Shown here piece by piece: positions 51,201 through 56,392 of a stretch of 64,000 bases of DNA; the stretch's first letter is position 1; each line of letters starts with the position of its first letter. Origin of the DNA: Pipra filicauda (taxonomy: Eukaryota > Chordata > Aves > Passeriformes > Pipridae); assembly GCF_003945595.2 (NCBI RefSeq), contig NW_024104376.1, positions 248,001 through 312,000 on the forward strand. Reading direction: 5' to 3'. A program made the position numbers and the translations under genes. The notes under the pieces were generated by a model. It made no database searches. It was given only the letters and a program-made list of their open reading frames with translations, and was not told the DNA's origin.

Positions 51201-53698
51201 GGCCTTCATTTAGACACCTTTTTTGTACAGAGATTAAAGCGTTCACAATTAGAAGGTATTTTATTTGATGCATGTCAAGGAATGACAGACTTATGAGAGG
51301 CATCAGATTAGAAAATATAACATATGAAGAGTCTGAACAACATAATTAGCTTGTGTGTGCAGTTGTTTCCTCTAAAAGCATGAATAAAACCCAGATGTTT
51401 AATTTCTACTTTCACATTTTATTAAGAAATACTTACTACAACAGACTTTCTCTGAAAATTTATGTTGTTGATACAAACCACCTGATGAGTTGTACTGGAA
51501 GAAAAGAAAAATTTAAAATAAGTAAGTTTTGCATAAATGCCAGCATTTAAAGTAATACTTTAACCCAGTTTAAAAAAAATAGAGAGCTATACAGGATATA
51601 AGTATATATAGGTAAATATTGCATATAAAATATACTTATATAAGAAGAATTAATGGTTGTCTAAATTGCTTACATAGTCTAAACCAAATAATGAATAGAA
51701 GTTGCACACAAGGTCAAGAAAGTTCTAATAAAATCAAACATAGTATCATACCATTATGAGTATTACTAGGAAGATTACAGAAGATAGCAACATCGGTTTT
51801 GAACATCACTTATCTATACGTAAAAATAAAGCAGTACCAATGGCATAGTGTCAAGGCCTAACATTGCAGTGATATACAGTATCAAAAATGGTATGTAGCC
51901 ATTGCAATCAGAGACCTGCGAAAATTTATCTGAGGAGTTGACTCTCACACACAATTTATGTAAGCAGGTATTATACATTAAAAGATATAGCATGTGCTTT
52001 TACAATGAACATGCCATAAGAATCGTGTCTTGCTTTATAAACCACCTAAGGAGTCTTTCTGCTGTGCCTTTTGCAATCGGACATGTCTATCTCGCATTGG
52101 CCTCATTAGCCACCAGTGTGCCTGTAACAAATGTGGATAGAGCCTTCCTAAATCTTCGTTTGCGAAGCCCAGTCATGATGATGCCATAAGAACTTATTAC
52201 TTAAAATAATGGTTATATATTAATCAAGACTGGTATTAAAGTAGTGTAATTCATGACTCAAGATACAACCTTGCAATAATTCAACTTTTATGACATATCA
52301 CACATTATATGCATACTCACGTACCCTGAACCTTAAAAAGTGATATTGCTTCAGCTGAGATCAAGTATGACAAAAATTCCTACAAGAGAATAACACCTAA
52401 AAACCGACTCAGACATTACCCATATTTAATTGTATTAAAGTACAAAGATCAGTGTTTACAGAGCCATTGTGCTGTCTACTCTTTTATATGGTTCCGAATC
52501 ATGGGTCATCTACCGCCACCACCTGTGTCTCTTAGAACGCTTCCATCAACACTGCCTCCGTACAATCCTAAACATCCACTGGTCAGATTATGTGACCAAT
52601 ACATCTGTTCTAGAGCAAGCAGCAGTCACAAGTATTGAGGCCACGTTGCTGAGAACACAGCTGCGATGGGCAGGGCACGTCTCCAGGATGAAGGACCACC
52701 GCCTCCCTAAGATCTTGCTTTATGGTGAACTTGCCACTGGCTGCTGCAAGAGAGGAGCCCCAAAGAGAAGATAAAAGGACTCCCTGAAACAACATCTCAG
52801 TCTTGGCCATATTGATCAACATAACTGGTCTACTCTGGCCTCCAATCAGGAGGTCTGGAGACATACCATCTATAATGCTGCTGATGCTTTTAAGAAAGCA
52901 CGCAGGATCACTCTTGAGGAGAAAAGACAACACAGAAAGAACCGTGCCTTGCAGAATATACCACCTAAGGAGTCTTTCTGCTGTGCCTTTTGCAACCGGA
53001 CATGCCTGTCTCGTATCGGCCTTTTTAGCCACCAATGCGCTTGTAACAAACGTGGGTAGTGCCCTTCCCAAATCTTCGTTCGCAAAGCCCAGCCATGATG
53101 ATGATGATATAATTGTATATAATGATTCTACTTAGAAATATATTTGTGTTACAGATCTATAAAGGATTCAAGGGGGTATAGAGAGAAATATATAAAGATC
53201 AACTGAAATCCACCACCAATTGCTTTGCAGCTTGGTTACAACCAAAATAGTGAATGTGTAAAAATGACAATTTGCTTAACAAAGCTGCTTGCTGCAAAGG
53301 CAAATATTTTTTTATACATAAAAAAGCCCTTAAGTGAAAAGGATTTGACACAGCCGTAAGAATTTAACATGGTAGTATGATCTGTAGTACTGACACTGTG
53401 TGGAAAATCTCCAAGGTCTGAAGAGCATAATGTAAATATCTTCAAAAGATAAGACTGCATGGTTGACAGGCTCACTCCATGGGTAAATCCATTTACACAG
53501 TAAAACATAAACCTGCAACACACGTTTTCTGAATGCAAGAACACAAACAATAGCTCCAACCTTCTCAGGTAAATCATTACTGATCGGCCTGTTTCAGTGT
53601 GCACTGGTTTCAAGTACAGCAACTTAAAAAAAAATAGATACTTATAATTTATATGGTCTTGGGCTCTCAAATCCTTTGTCTCCTTTCTTCCTATTCAT
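105..53698 (-). CDS. TAF2: TAF2, TFIID subunit 2 (TAFII150), gene span; 3' end off the left edge
   Basis: TAF2 is a core subunit of the nuclear general transcription factor TFIID. It helps recognise initiator DNA and packs against TAF1 and TAF8. I assembled 24 exons that join in frame over 3184 nt (1061 codons plus 1 nt) and follow vertebrate TAF2 continuously; a 25th in-frame exon at 625-777 adds 51 codons. The fold is an N-terminal M1-aminopeptidase-like module (to about residue 500) followed by helical HEAT-like repeats. The zinc site is degenerate: the canonical H-E-x-x-H reads Q-A-L-A-Q (residues 338-342) and the third ligand Glu is Lys361, so it should not be a peptidase. The start at 53698-53696 gives M-N-R-K-K and has an in-frame TGA five codons upstream. 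Human TAF2, as I recall it, is 1199 residues and starts ten residues earlier. The His/Lys-rich tail is outside the window. Confidence 0.97.
211..3416 (-). other. TAF2 intron sequence around the cassette exon
   Basis: Apart from the candidate exon at 625-777, this is AT-rich intron. I see no further exon with matching splice sites and no clear repeat. A short perfect hairpin (9-bp arms) is at 3245-3268. The open frame at 2011-2256 has no family resemblance I recognise. Confidence 0.6.
625..777 (-). CDS. TAF2: Candidate in-frame cassette exon of TAF2 (51 codons)
   Basis: On the minus strand there is a good acceptor (tgctgcttcag) at 778 and a strong donor (AGA/gtaaga) at 624. The 153 nt between them are open, exactly 51 codons, and phase 0 on both sides. 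The flanking TAF2 exons (3417-3646 and 105-210) also meet in phase 0, so the segment can be included or skipped without a frameshift. It encodes a hydrophilic, linker-like peptide that starts E-D-D-H-L-I-K and ends S-K-V-K-L-K-I-R. I do not remember it in human TAF2, so it may be an avian or alternative exon. The sequence supports an exon; its use in mRNA is inferred. Confidence 0.72.
3417..3646 (-). CDS. TAF2: TAF2 coding exon 23 (residues 950-1026)
   Basis: This is the largest clean TAF2 block in the left part, encoding [18 protein letters not shown] and then a Pro/Leu-rich and Asn-rich linker. The minus-strand acceptor is ttttag and the donor is gtaagc. The 5' end completes the Gly codon opened by the exon at 6024-6133, and the 3' end is phase 0. 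The last 25 or so residues are less conserved than the HEAT-like part. Confidence 0.96.
6024..6133 (-). CDS. TAF2: TAF2 coding exon 22 (residues 913-950)
   Basis: It encodes [20 protein letters not shown] and continues to L-W-K-L-M-N-S, part of the C-terminal helical-repeat region of TAF2. The acceptor is ctttcag and the donor is gttggg (minus strand). Split Arg and Gly codons join the neighbouring exons exactly. Confidence 0.96.
7682..7751 (-). CDS. TAF2: TAF2 coding exon 21 (residues 890-913)
   Basis: This short 70-nt exon encodes [22 protein letters not shown] within the helical-repeat region. The acceptor is tttgcag and the donor is gttagt on the minus strand. Split Val and Arg codons fit the adjacent exons. 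Confidence 0.95.
9705..10750 (-). mobile_element. CR1 LINE fragment, antisense on the + strand
   Basis: This is a roughly 1-kb 5'-truncated CR1 retrotransposon in the intron between TAF2 exons 20 and 21. The plus strand reads the usual reverse-complement CR1 phrases (for example 'ccaggacccccaggtgcc'). On the minus strand a decayed reverse-transcriptase frame keeps the F-x-D-D-T-K-V catalytic box at about 10.5 kb. The 3' end of the element is at the left, near 9705. Edges are approximate. Confidence 0.88.
13368..13507 (-). CDS. TAF2: TAF2 coding exon 20 (residues 843-890)
   Basis: It encodes [20 protein letters not shown] and on to [10 protein letters not shown], helical-repeat sequence typical of TAF2. 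The acceptor is atgtctag and the donor is gtactt (minus strand). Split Ser and Val codons are completed by the neighbours. Confidence 0.96.
14047..14240 (-). CDS. TAF2: TAF2 coding exon 19 (residues 779-843)
   Basis: It encodes [20 protein letters not shown] and ends [14 protein letters not shown], a HEAT-like block of TAF2. The acceptor is ttatctag and the donor is gtatgg on the minus strand. It starts in phase 0 and ends with a split Ser codon. Confidence 0.97.
15791..15901 (-). CDS. TAF2: TAF2 coding exon 18 (residues 742-778)
   Basis: Exactly 37 codons, phase 0 at both ends: [20 protein letters not shown] to N-D-N-R-K-N-K. The acceptor is tacacag and the donor is gtaaag (minus strand). 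A phase-0 exon such as this could be skipped without breaking the frame. Confidence 0.96.
17206..17346 (-). CDS. TAF2: TAF2 coding exon 17 (residues 695-741)
   Basis: 47 codons, phase 0 at both ends, encoding [20 protein letters not shown] and a Cys-containing segment ([10 protein letters not shown]) before F-Q-S-Y-F-L-Q-K. The acceptor is cttattcag and the donor is gtaaaa on the minus strand. Confidence 0.96.
20776..21028 (-). CDS. TAF2: TAF2 coding exon 16 (residues 610-694)
   Basis: This 253-nt exon encodes [20 protein letters not shown] and runs to [14 protein letters not shown]. It marks the passage from the aminopeptidase-like module to the helical-repeat region. The acceptor is tgtcttag and the donor is gtgagg (minus strand). 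Confidence 0.97.
21151..21245 (-). mobile_element. Short, old CR1 fragment (antisense)
   Basis: About 95 bp read like the reverse complement of a CR1 3' end ('ggttagaggggac', 'ctcctagtccaatctcctgc'). It is diverged and lacks both ends. It lies just upstream of TAF2 exon 16 in the same intron. Confidence 0.6.
22941..23006 (-). CDS. TAF2: TAF2 coding exon 15 (residues 588-610)
   Basis: A 66-nt exon encoding the basic run N-K-K-K-K followed by [16 protein letters not shown]. The acceptor is tttaatag and the donor is gtaagt on the minus strand. Split Arg and Asp codons fit the neighbours. Confidence 0.95.
23718..23827 (-). CDS. TAF2: TAF2 coding exon 14 (residues 552-588)
   Basis: It encodes [20 protein letters not shown] to [10 protein letters not shown], beta-rich sequence matching the last part of the M1-like module. 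The acceptor is acttgaag and the donor is gtaaga (minus strand). Confidence 0.95.
23928..24042 (-). CDS. TAF2: TAF2 coding exon 13 (residues 513-551)
   Basis: It encodes [20 protein letters not shown] to T-S-P-G-T-Q-K-Y-V. The acceptor is gcttattag and the donor is gtaagg (minus strand). The intron to the next exon (23828-23927) is only 100 bp, one of the shortest in the gene. Confidence 0.96.
26221..26375 (-). CDS. TAF2: TAF2 coding exon 12 (residues 462-513)
   Basis: It encodes [20 protein letters not shown] to [10 protein letters not shown]. The acceptor is tcattttag and the donor is gtatcc on the minus strand. It starts in phase 0 and ends with a split Val codon. Confidence 0.96.
27334..27469 (-). 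CDS. TAF2: TAF2 coding exon 11 (residues 416-461)
   Basis: It encodes [20 protein letters not shown] to I-S-M-E-F-M-L-Q. The acceptor is tttttcag, preceded by a poly-T tract, and the donor is gtaggt (minus strand). The split Asn codon is shared with the exon at 32114-32199. Confidence 0.96.
32114..32199 (-). CDS. TAF2: TAF2 coding exon 10 (residues 388-416)
   Basis: It encodes [20 protein letters not shown] then F-G-G-G-K-E-K-D. The acceptor is tcttcttag and the donor is gtatgt on the minus strand. This Gly-rich loop is near invariant among vertebrate TAF2 proteins. Confidence 0.96.
32532..32631. repeat. Compound (CA)n/(TA)n simple repeat
   Basis: 'acacacacacatacatacat' grades into AT-rich 'aataaataaa'-like sequence and a run of TATATA. 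It lies in the TAF2 intron between exons 9 and 10. No coding potential. Confidence 0.85.
33828..33927 (-). CDS. TAF2: TAF2 coding exon 9 (residues 354-387)
   Basis: It encodes [20 protein letters not shown] to E-Y-R-H-W-I-K-Q. In active M1 peptidases the third zinc ligand is the Glu of an N-E-G motif at this place; here it is Lys361, 19 residues after Gln342. The acceptor is attatag and the donor is gtaaca (minus strand). Confidence 0.96.
35206..35319 (-). CDS. TAF2: TAF2 coding exon 8 (residues 316-354), dead zinc site
   Basis: It encodes [20 protein letters not shown] followed by [10 protein letters not shown]. The latter aligns with the H-E-x-x-H-Q-W-F-G zinc motif of M1 peptidases but with both His and the Glu replaced (Q338, A339, Q342). 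The acceptor is gtccag and the donor is gtaagt (minus strand). Confidence 0.96.
35895..36079 (-). CDS. TAF2: TAF2 coding exon 7 (residues 255-316)
   Basis: It encodes [20 protein letters not shown] to [11 protein letters not shown]. The E-V-A-A-Y-A-S segment occupies the position of the G-x-M-E-N exopeptidase motif of M1 enzymes and lacks it. The acceptor is ttttgtag and the donor is gttagt on the minus strand. Confidence 0.97.
36397..36628 (-). CDS. TAF2: TAF2 coding exon 6 (residues 177-254)
   Basis: It encodes [20 protein letters not shown] to [11 protein letters not shown], part of the M1-like beta-saddle domain. The acceptor is tttcctag and the donor is gtaata (minus strand). It begins with a split Arg codon and ends in phase 0. 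Confidence 0.97.
36999..37140 (-). CDS. TAF2: TAF2 coding exon 5 (residues 130-177)
   Basis: It encodes [20 protein letters not shown] to [11 protein letters not shown]. The acceptor is tgctgcag and the donor is gtaaga (minus strand). Split Glu and Arg codons are completed by the adjacent exons. Confidence 0.96.
38490..38608 (-). CDS. TAF2: TAF2 coding exon 4 (residues 90-130)
   Basis: It encodes [20 protein letters not shown] to P-S-E-L-W-K-H-V-D. The acceptor is ctgacag and the donor is gtaaag on the minus strand. It is separated from exon 3 by an 11.9-kb repeat-rich intron. Confidence 0.96.
39490..40585 (-). mobile_element. Solo LTR of an ERVL-like endogenous retrovirus with 5-bp TSD
   Basis: A complete solo LTR of 1086 bp lies at 39495-40580, with TGTAG at one end, CTACA at the other and the 5-bp duplication CATGG on both sides (39490-39494 and 40581-40585). 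A 5-bp duplication fits ERVL-type integration. Minus orientation is inferred from an AATAAA (reverse complement at 39683-39688) near the end of the element, in the same layout as the 3' LTR of the provirus fragment at 43.5-44.0 kb. The interior at about 39840-40290 is GC-rich and contains imperfect tandem units around 'ctgctcca..atgggct'. The open frames there are spurious products of the repeats. Confidence 0.85.
40755..41530 (-). mobile_element. CR1 LINE fragment, antisense on the + strand
   Basis: The plus strand starts with the CR1 3' end in reverse complement ('aatcacagaaccacagaaga', 'gggttggaagggacc') and continues through the usual 'ctccccagagcc..' and 'agcaccccaaagtctttctc' phrases. 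It is 5'-truncated near 41530 and has small indels. It sits in the 11.9-kb TAF2 intron, 170 bp from the solo LTR. Confidence 0.88.
41531..43549 (-). other. Unique-looking part of the 11.9-kb TAF2 intron
   Basis: AT-rich sequence between the CR1 and the provirus fragment. No exon, RNA gene or repeat is recognised. A poly-A tract is at about 42969-42983. The remaining gaps of this intron (38609-39489, 47201-47927, 48141-49034 and 49527-50472) look the same. Confidence 0.5.
43550..44005 (-). mobile_element. 3' LTR of the ERVL-like provirus fragment
   Basis: Read on the minus strand the LTR starts TGTCCTAG at 44005, just after a purine-rich tract (44006-44024, ending ggggtggataa) that serves as the polypurine primer. 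It carries AATAAA at 43724-43719 and ends near 43550 with ...AAACCA. Part of it resembles the solo LTR at 39.5-40.6 kb (the 'ttatctca' and 'tctcctctccag' blocks). The left boundary is inferred. Confidence 0.72.
44006..47200 (-). pseudogene. ERVL-like provirus interior (gag, protease region, RT, RNase H remnants), broken
   Basis: Minus-strand frames give gag-like sequence (about 47.1-46.85 kb), a protease-region remnant (46.6-46.2 kb), reverse-transcriptase fingers and palm (46126-45223) and RNase H (about 44842-44400). The RT catalytic box reads as an F-D-D variant. The frames are interrupted by frameshifts and stops. RNase H is followed within roughly 0.4 kb by a simple repeat and the polypurine tract, so integrase and anything after it are missing. 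I find no 5' LTR on the right. It is an old, non-coding insertion in the large TAF2 intron. The right boundary is uncertain. Confidence 0.82.
44076..44118. repeat. (TG/TA)n-type microsatellite
   Basis: An alternating purine-pyrimidine tract ('gtatatacacacacacata', then tatatata) lies inside the provirus fragment, between RNase H and the polypurine tract. Such tracts often vary in length. Confidence 0.85.
47928..48140 (+). mobile_element. CR1 LINE 3' fragment (sense)
   Basis: Sense-oriented CR1 tail: 'agattagatattaggaaaaa', 'gtggtggagtcatcattcct', 'ggttgacagttggacttga'. It is about 210 bp, truncated at the 5' side, and lies in the large TAF2 intron. Confidence 0.82.
49035..49300 (-). mobile_element. 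CR1 fragment, left (antisense) half of an inverted pair
   Basis: The plus strand reads 'gaatcacagaatggctgagg' and then the reverse complement of the CR1 3' region. It faces the sense CR1 half at about 49310-49526, and the two cover overlapping parts of the consensus. Confidence 0.82.
49310..49526 (+). mobile_element. CR1 fragment, right (sense) half of an inverted pair
   Basis: Sense CR1: 'tactggagcaggttgcctgg', 'tgagttggactgggtgtcag', ending 'cttccaacctaaaggtctct'. Its 'ttttactgtgagggt' at about 49339 is the complement of 'accctcacagtaaag' at about 49210, so the arms can pair. The pair arose by 5' inversion of one insertion or by two nested insertions. Confidence 0.8.
50473..50633 (-). CDS. 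TAF2: TAF2 coding exon 3 (residues 37-90)
   Basis: It encodes [20 protein letters not shown] to [13 protein letters not shown], the start of the M1-like N-terminal domain. The acceptor is ttcatag and the donor is gtaagt on the minus strand. It begins in phase 0 and ends within the Gln codon completed by exon 4. Confidence 0.96.
51437..51491 (-). CDS. TAF2: TAF2 coding exon 2 (residues 18-36), follows an AT-AC intron
   Basis: A 55-nt exon encoding (L)[18 protein letters not shown]. The donor is a normal gtaagt. The acceptor on the minus strand reads ttcttccagtac/AACTCAT: splicing after AC restores the conserved K-L-T-H-Q junction with exon 1, while splicing after the AG three bases earlier would give K-F-T-T-H-Q. 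Both alternatives keep the frame. Confidence 0.92.
52023..52180 (+). mobile_element. RTE-like LINE, 5'-truncated copy 1, with 12-bp TSD
   Basis: A 158-bp 3' fragment of a non-CR1 LINE, flanked by the 12-bp duplication ATGCCATAAGAA (52011-52022 and 52181-52192). It contains the last codons of the ORF, a Cys/His-rich motif and the stop at 52138-52140, then about 40 nt ending in ATGATG. It closely resembles the 3' end of copy 2. Confidence 0.85.
52436..53109 (+). mobile_element. RTE-like LINE, 5'-truncated copy 2 (RT C-terminal region)
   Basis: A 674-bp fragment flanked by TAATTGTAT (52427-52435 and 53110-53118). Its frame reads T-L-L-Y-G-S-E-S-W and then R-W-A-G-H-V-S-R-M, hallmarks of the C-terminal part of APE-type LINE polymerases, and ends with a C-x2-C-x3-C...S-R-I-G-L-x-S-H-x-C-x-C zinc-like motif. 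There is one premature TAA (52772-52774) before the natural stop at 53057-53059. The 3' untranslated part is only about 50 nt and ends in (ATG)n. The short 3' end with a microsatellite tail suits the RTE clade; AviRTE is a candidate. Confidence 0.8.
53646..53698 (-). CDS. TAF2: TAF2 coding exon 1 (residues 1-17), start codon and AT donor
   Basis: The start codon is at 53698-53696 and the exon encodes [17 protein letters not shown] plus TT. Upstream codons in frame reach a TGA five codons before the ATG, so the start is well fixed unless an intron intervenes. The first GT after the ATG comes only after an in-frame TAA; the exon can end correctly only at TT/ATAAGT, an AT donor. A possible acceptor (ggttcag) lies 2 nt before the ATG, so part of the 5' UTR may be a separate exon. 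Confidence 0.92.
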
Positions 53699-54227
53699 TC
53701 TGAACCGCAGCACTCAACACACACTGCTGACCGTCAGACTGGCACCAACACCATCCTCGTTCAATGGGTCCTTCGACTCTTCCCCGAGTCACGTCGGATT
53801 TGATCACTCATCTCCTCAGCGGACCCGTGACCCCCAGCAGTCAGGAATCTTCAGCTCGGCTGAGCACCATCGTTACACCAACAGCAATCGGTGTCTGCAC
53901 ATAACCTTCTGTCAGTGCACACGCAGCCCCTCTGCCGCAGGGCGTCCGGTACCAGTCCAGAGCCGCTTCCTCTCCGCAGGAACTGCGGAAACCGATCGGC
54001 TCGGCGGGCAGTGGAGGCGGGAGCTACGGAATCGGGATGGCACCGGGGTCCGCGTTCCCGGGAGCGCCGGCTGGGGCAGCGCCGCCCACGGAGAGCAGAA
54101 GGAGCGCTGCGGAGGTCGGGCGGGCCGGGTGGGGCCGGACCGGGCTCGGGGCAGGGTCGGCCCCGCTGGTCTCTCCCTCAGCAGTGCGGCCGCCGCGTCC
54201 CCGCCGCGCGCTGTCCCTCGACAGCCG

Positions 54228-54239
54228 CCGCCATCTTGG
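54228..54239 (-). promoter_or_regulatory. YY1 element, sense for TAF2
   Basis: The minus strand reads CCAAGATGGCGG. YY1 motifs in this orientation typically sit within about 30 bp downstream of the start site of CpG promoters, which would place the main TAF2 start near 54245-54265. The ATG inside it opens only a short frame that ends at TGA 19 codons on. Confidence 0.7.
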
Positions 54240-54439
54240 CGGTCACCTCCGACCTCGGCGGGTCAGGGGTCACGGCCCGATTCACGAAGCTTTACTGTTT
54301 TAAGGCTGGAAAAGTCTTTTGGAGTGTTGCTTTTTACAGAAGGGCGGAGCAATGACGGCCAGAAGAAAAGTGAAAAAAAAAAGGAAATAACCCCTCAAAA
54401 TGATCCGAAAGCCGCGTAAGGCGCCGGGCCGTGTCCCCG

Positions 54440-54475
54440 TGCGCAGGCGCGCAGAGGCCGCCGTGCGCACGCGCG
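54440..54475. promoter_or_regulatory. Two NRF1-type sites
   Basis: TGCGCACGCGCG at 54464-54475 is a full match to the palindromic NRF1 consensus YGCGCAYGCGCR. TGCGCAGGCGCG at 54440-54451 differs at one position. They lie about 200 bp upstream of the YY1 element. Confidence 0.7.
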
Positions 54476-54483
54476 CGCCCCCT

Positions 54484-54493
54484 GGGGCGGGGC
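54484..54493. promoter_or_regulatory. GC box (Sp1/KLF type)
   Basis: GGGGCGGGGC, a full Sp1-type GC box, lies next to the NRF1 sites within the CpG island. Confidence 0.65.
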
Positions 54494-54620
54494 CTCGGTG
54501 CGGCGGGAAGGGGGGGAGGGGCGGTGGTGCCGCGGGAACGGGGGGATCGGCATCCGATTGGGAATGAAAAACGATTTAATTCGGGAACGCGCCTGGAATC
54601 ACGGCACACCGCCACAAAAC

Positions 54621-56392
54621 GGCCCCTTCATTCACAGCCCGCCTGGGTCTCTACTTTTAGTGTCAGGAGGACACGAGATAAGTTCAAGATTTTTTCTGTC
54701 AATTCATCTATTTTATGTTCAAGTAAATGCTTGCATCAAAGAAGCTGATGGAGTTTTTGAAAGCGTCATTTCATGCTGAATGTCCAACAAAACAAATCAG
54801 GAGCACTGTGATGTGTTGTAATATGGTACTTTTCATTAAATACTTCATTTCTTACTTGTTTCACAAACCCACCCCTACTGATGCCGGGGTTTCTATACAA
54901 ATATACACTGGGACCACAGACTACAGAATTATCAATTGTGTCGTGTATTTCAACTACGGAACCTTCTGTGATGCAATGGAAAGAATTTTCGAGGCTTTTA
55001 CATTGATACTATTGATCTCCAAGAGGGAACCTTCTGGTGCTTTTGGAAGCCCACAGCTGTTGGAACCAGACAGGGAACAAGGCGGTTCTTCCCGGCAGGG
55101 AGCCATCGTAAGTCAAACACCACACCCCTGCACCAGCACTGAGGAGCACAGGGAACTGACCTTGTATCGCTGGGCAGCAATAAACAGAGCTTAGGAAATA
55201 GTTTTTATTCAGCATTTTATCTGTAACAAAATTCCACGTATGCACATAGCCGTCCTAAGAGTTACATTTGATTTACAGTTTCTTTCCCCTCCCTACTCAC
55301 CCTACAGCTGGAATGTTGGCAGTTCCAAGGTTTTTCATACCTCACTTCTGAGTTTGATGCAGCAAATGCTTTTTGTATCAAATAACCTACAACTGTTAAG
55401 TTTAAATAATAAATCTGAAAACTGTCTAACATTAAGCTCCAGTTCACTGACACACAAACAATCCTTTTTAATGATTACAAAATTTCAATCTCAGGCACGT
55501 GACTTCATGATAATATCAAAAAACTCCTGTTTCATTGCTCTATACAGAATAATATTCCACTGCAAGTTTTCAAGGCACAATTTCTTTGTGCAGTTATTTG
55601 CCATAACAAATTTTTTTAAAAAATAAAAAATAATTGCACAAAGTTTTATAAGTTCTCTTTTAAAAGCACAGGTAGTCTTCTGTAAAGCACTAGTTTTATC
55701 TGAGCTACGTTTTAATGATAGTTTATAGGACACTCATAACATAATGTCCAGCTGCTCTTTCTTATATTCACACTTCAGTGCAATTTGGGGTTTTTGTAAT
55801 ATTTAAAAAAGCCATTCTGCCAAGTGTTAAAATGTCAAGAGCTTGTGCTAATGGTATTCACAGATGTGACCATAAAAAGAACCACCTTTCAAAATAAAGA
55901 CTAGTGTAGTCTCAATCAGGAATGATTTTTTCATGAGCTTCTCAAGGTCTGCACTATTCACTAACATTCAATGAAATCTTTAAAAACGGTCACTAACAGG
56001 CAAAAGGCTAAACATTCCCTTTTCCTGTTTAAATCAATTCAATTGACTGAATTATTATCAAGGTTTTAAATATTCATGTCAGATTTTAGCTTCTGGATAG
56101 ACAGATGAAAGTGTATTCAAGAAGTAGTTTGACTCCTGGCTTAACTAGACACAAAGGAAAAAGAAGCTGGTGGGCAAAGGAAGGTGAGCTGAACTGTAGT
56201 TCCTAAGAAGATGAGTGCTCTCACATTCTACTTAGCTGAGCAGAGAACAGTACTCCTTCAAGAAGCTCAGCTGCTTAAACTCCAGTACACTGTATAACAT
56301 TGGTGGTTGGCAACTCCTTTCCCCAGGAGGCAGCAACAAGCAATGTTCACTGTTAGTCTGTTCAGTATCCTCAGCTCATAAAACAATACTTG
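54621..56392. other. Interval between the TAF2 promoter and the DSCC1 stop codon
   Basis: It contains the probable DSCC1 3' UTR (about 55185-56392) and some 0.6 kb of further sequence next to the CpG island. A plus-strand AATAAA at 55179-55184 lies 20 bp from the minus-strand signal at 55204-55209. Open frames on the plus strand here (for example 54727-55194) show no recognisable family. Confidence 0.5.
55204..55209 (-). terminator. Candidate poly(A) signal of DSCC1
   Basis: TTTATT on the plus strand is AATAAA on the minus strand, and it is the only exact copy between the DSCC1 stop codon and this point. It would give a 3' UTR of about 1.2 kb (roughly 55185-56392). Weaker ATTAAA forms occur upstream, for instance at 55467-55472, and could give shorter UTRs. 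Confidence 0.5.

Larger units (their letters stand above)
53900..54620. promoter_or_regulatory. CpG island, TAF2 promoter and 5' UTR region
   Basis: An abrupt GC- and CpG-rich block in an AT-rich window, immediately upstream of the TAF2 start. It contains a YY1-type element, NRF1-type sites and a GC box. Long open frames on the plus strand (53676-54419, for example) are what GC-rich DNA gives by chance. No TATA box is evident, as usual for a housekeeping CpG promoter. Confidence 0.88.

Noticed and set aside
52803..53135. A 110-codon plus-strand frame that overlaps the LINE copy
   Set aside because: It is a shifted frame of the LINE ORF; the true frame runs through 52772-53059.
51492..53645. 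A U12-type (minor spliceosome) AT-AC intron
   Set aside because: The donor ATAAGT lacks the required ATATCCTT, and I see no TCCTTAAC-like branch site close to the acceptor, so the U2-type class is more likely.
53676..54419. A 247-codon open frame on the plus strand across the CpG island
   Set aside because: GC-rich DNA has few stops. The frame has biased Arg/Pro/Gly/Ser composition, overlaps the TAF2 start exon in antisense and resembles no family I know.
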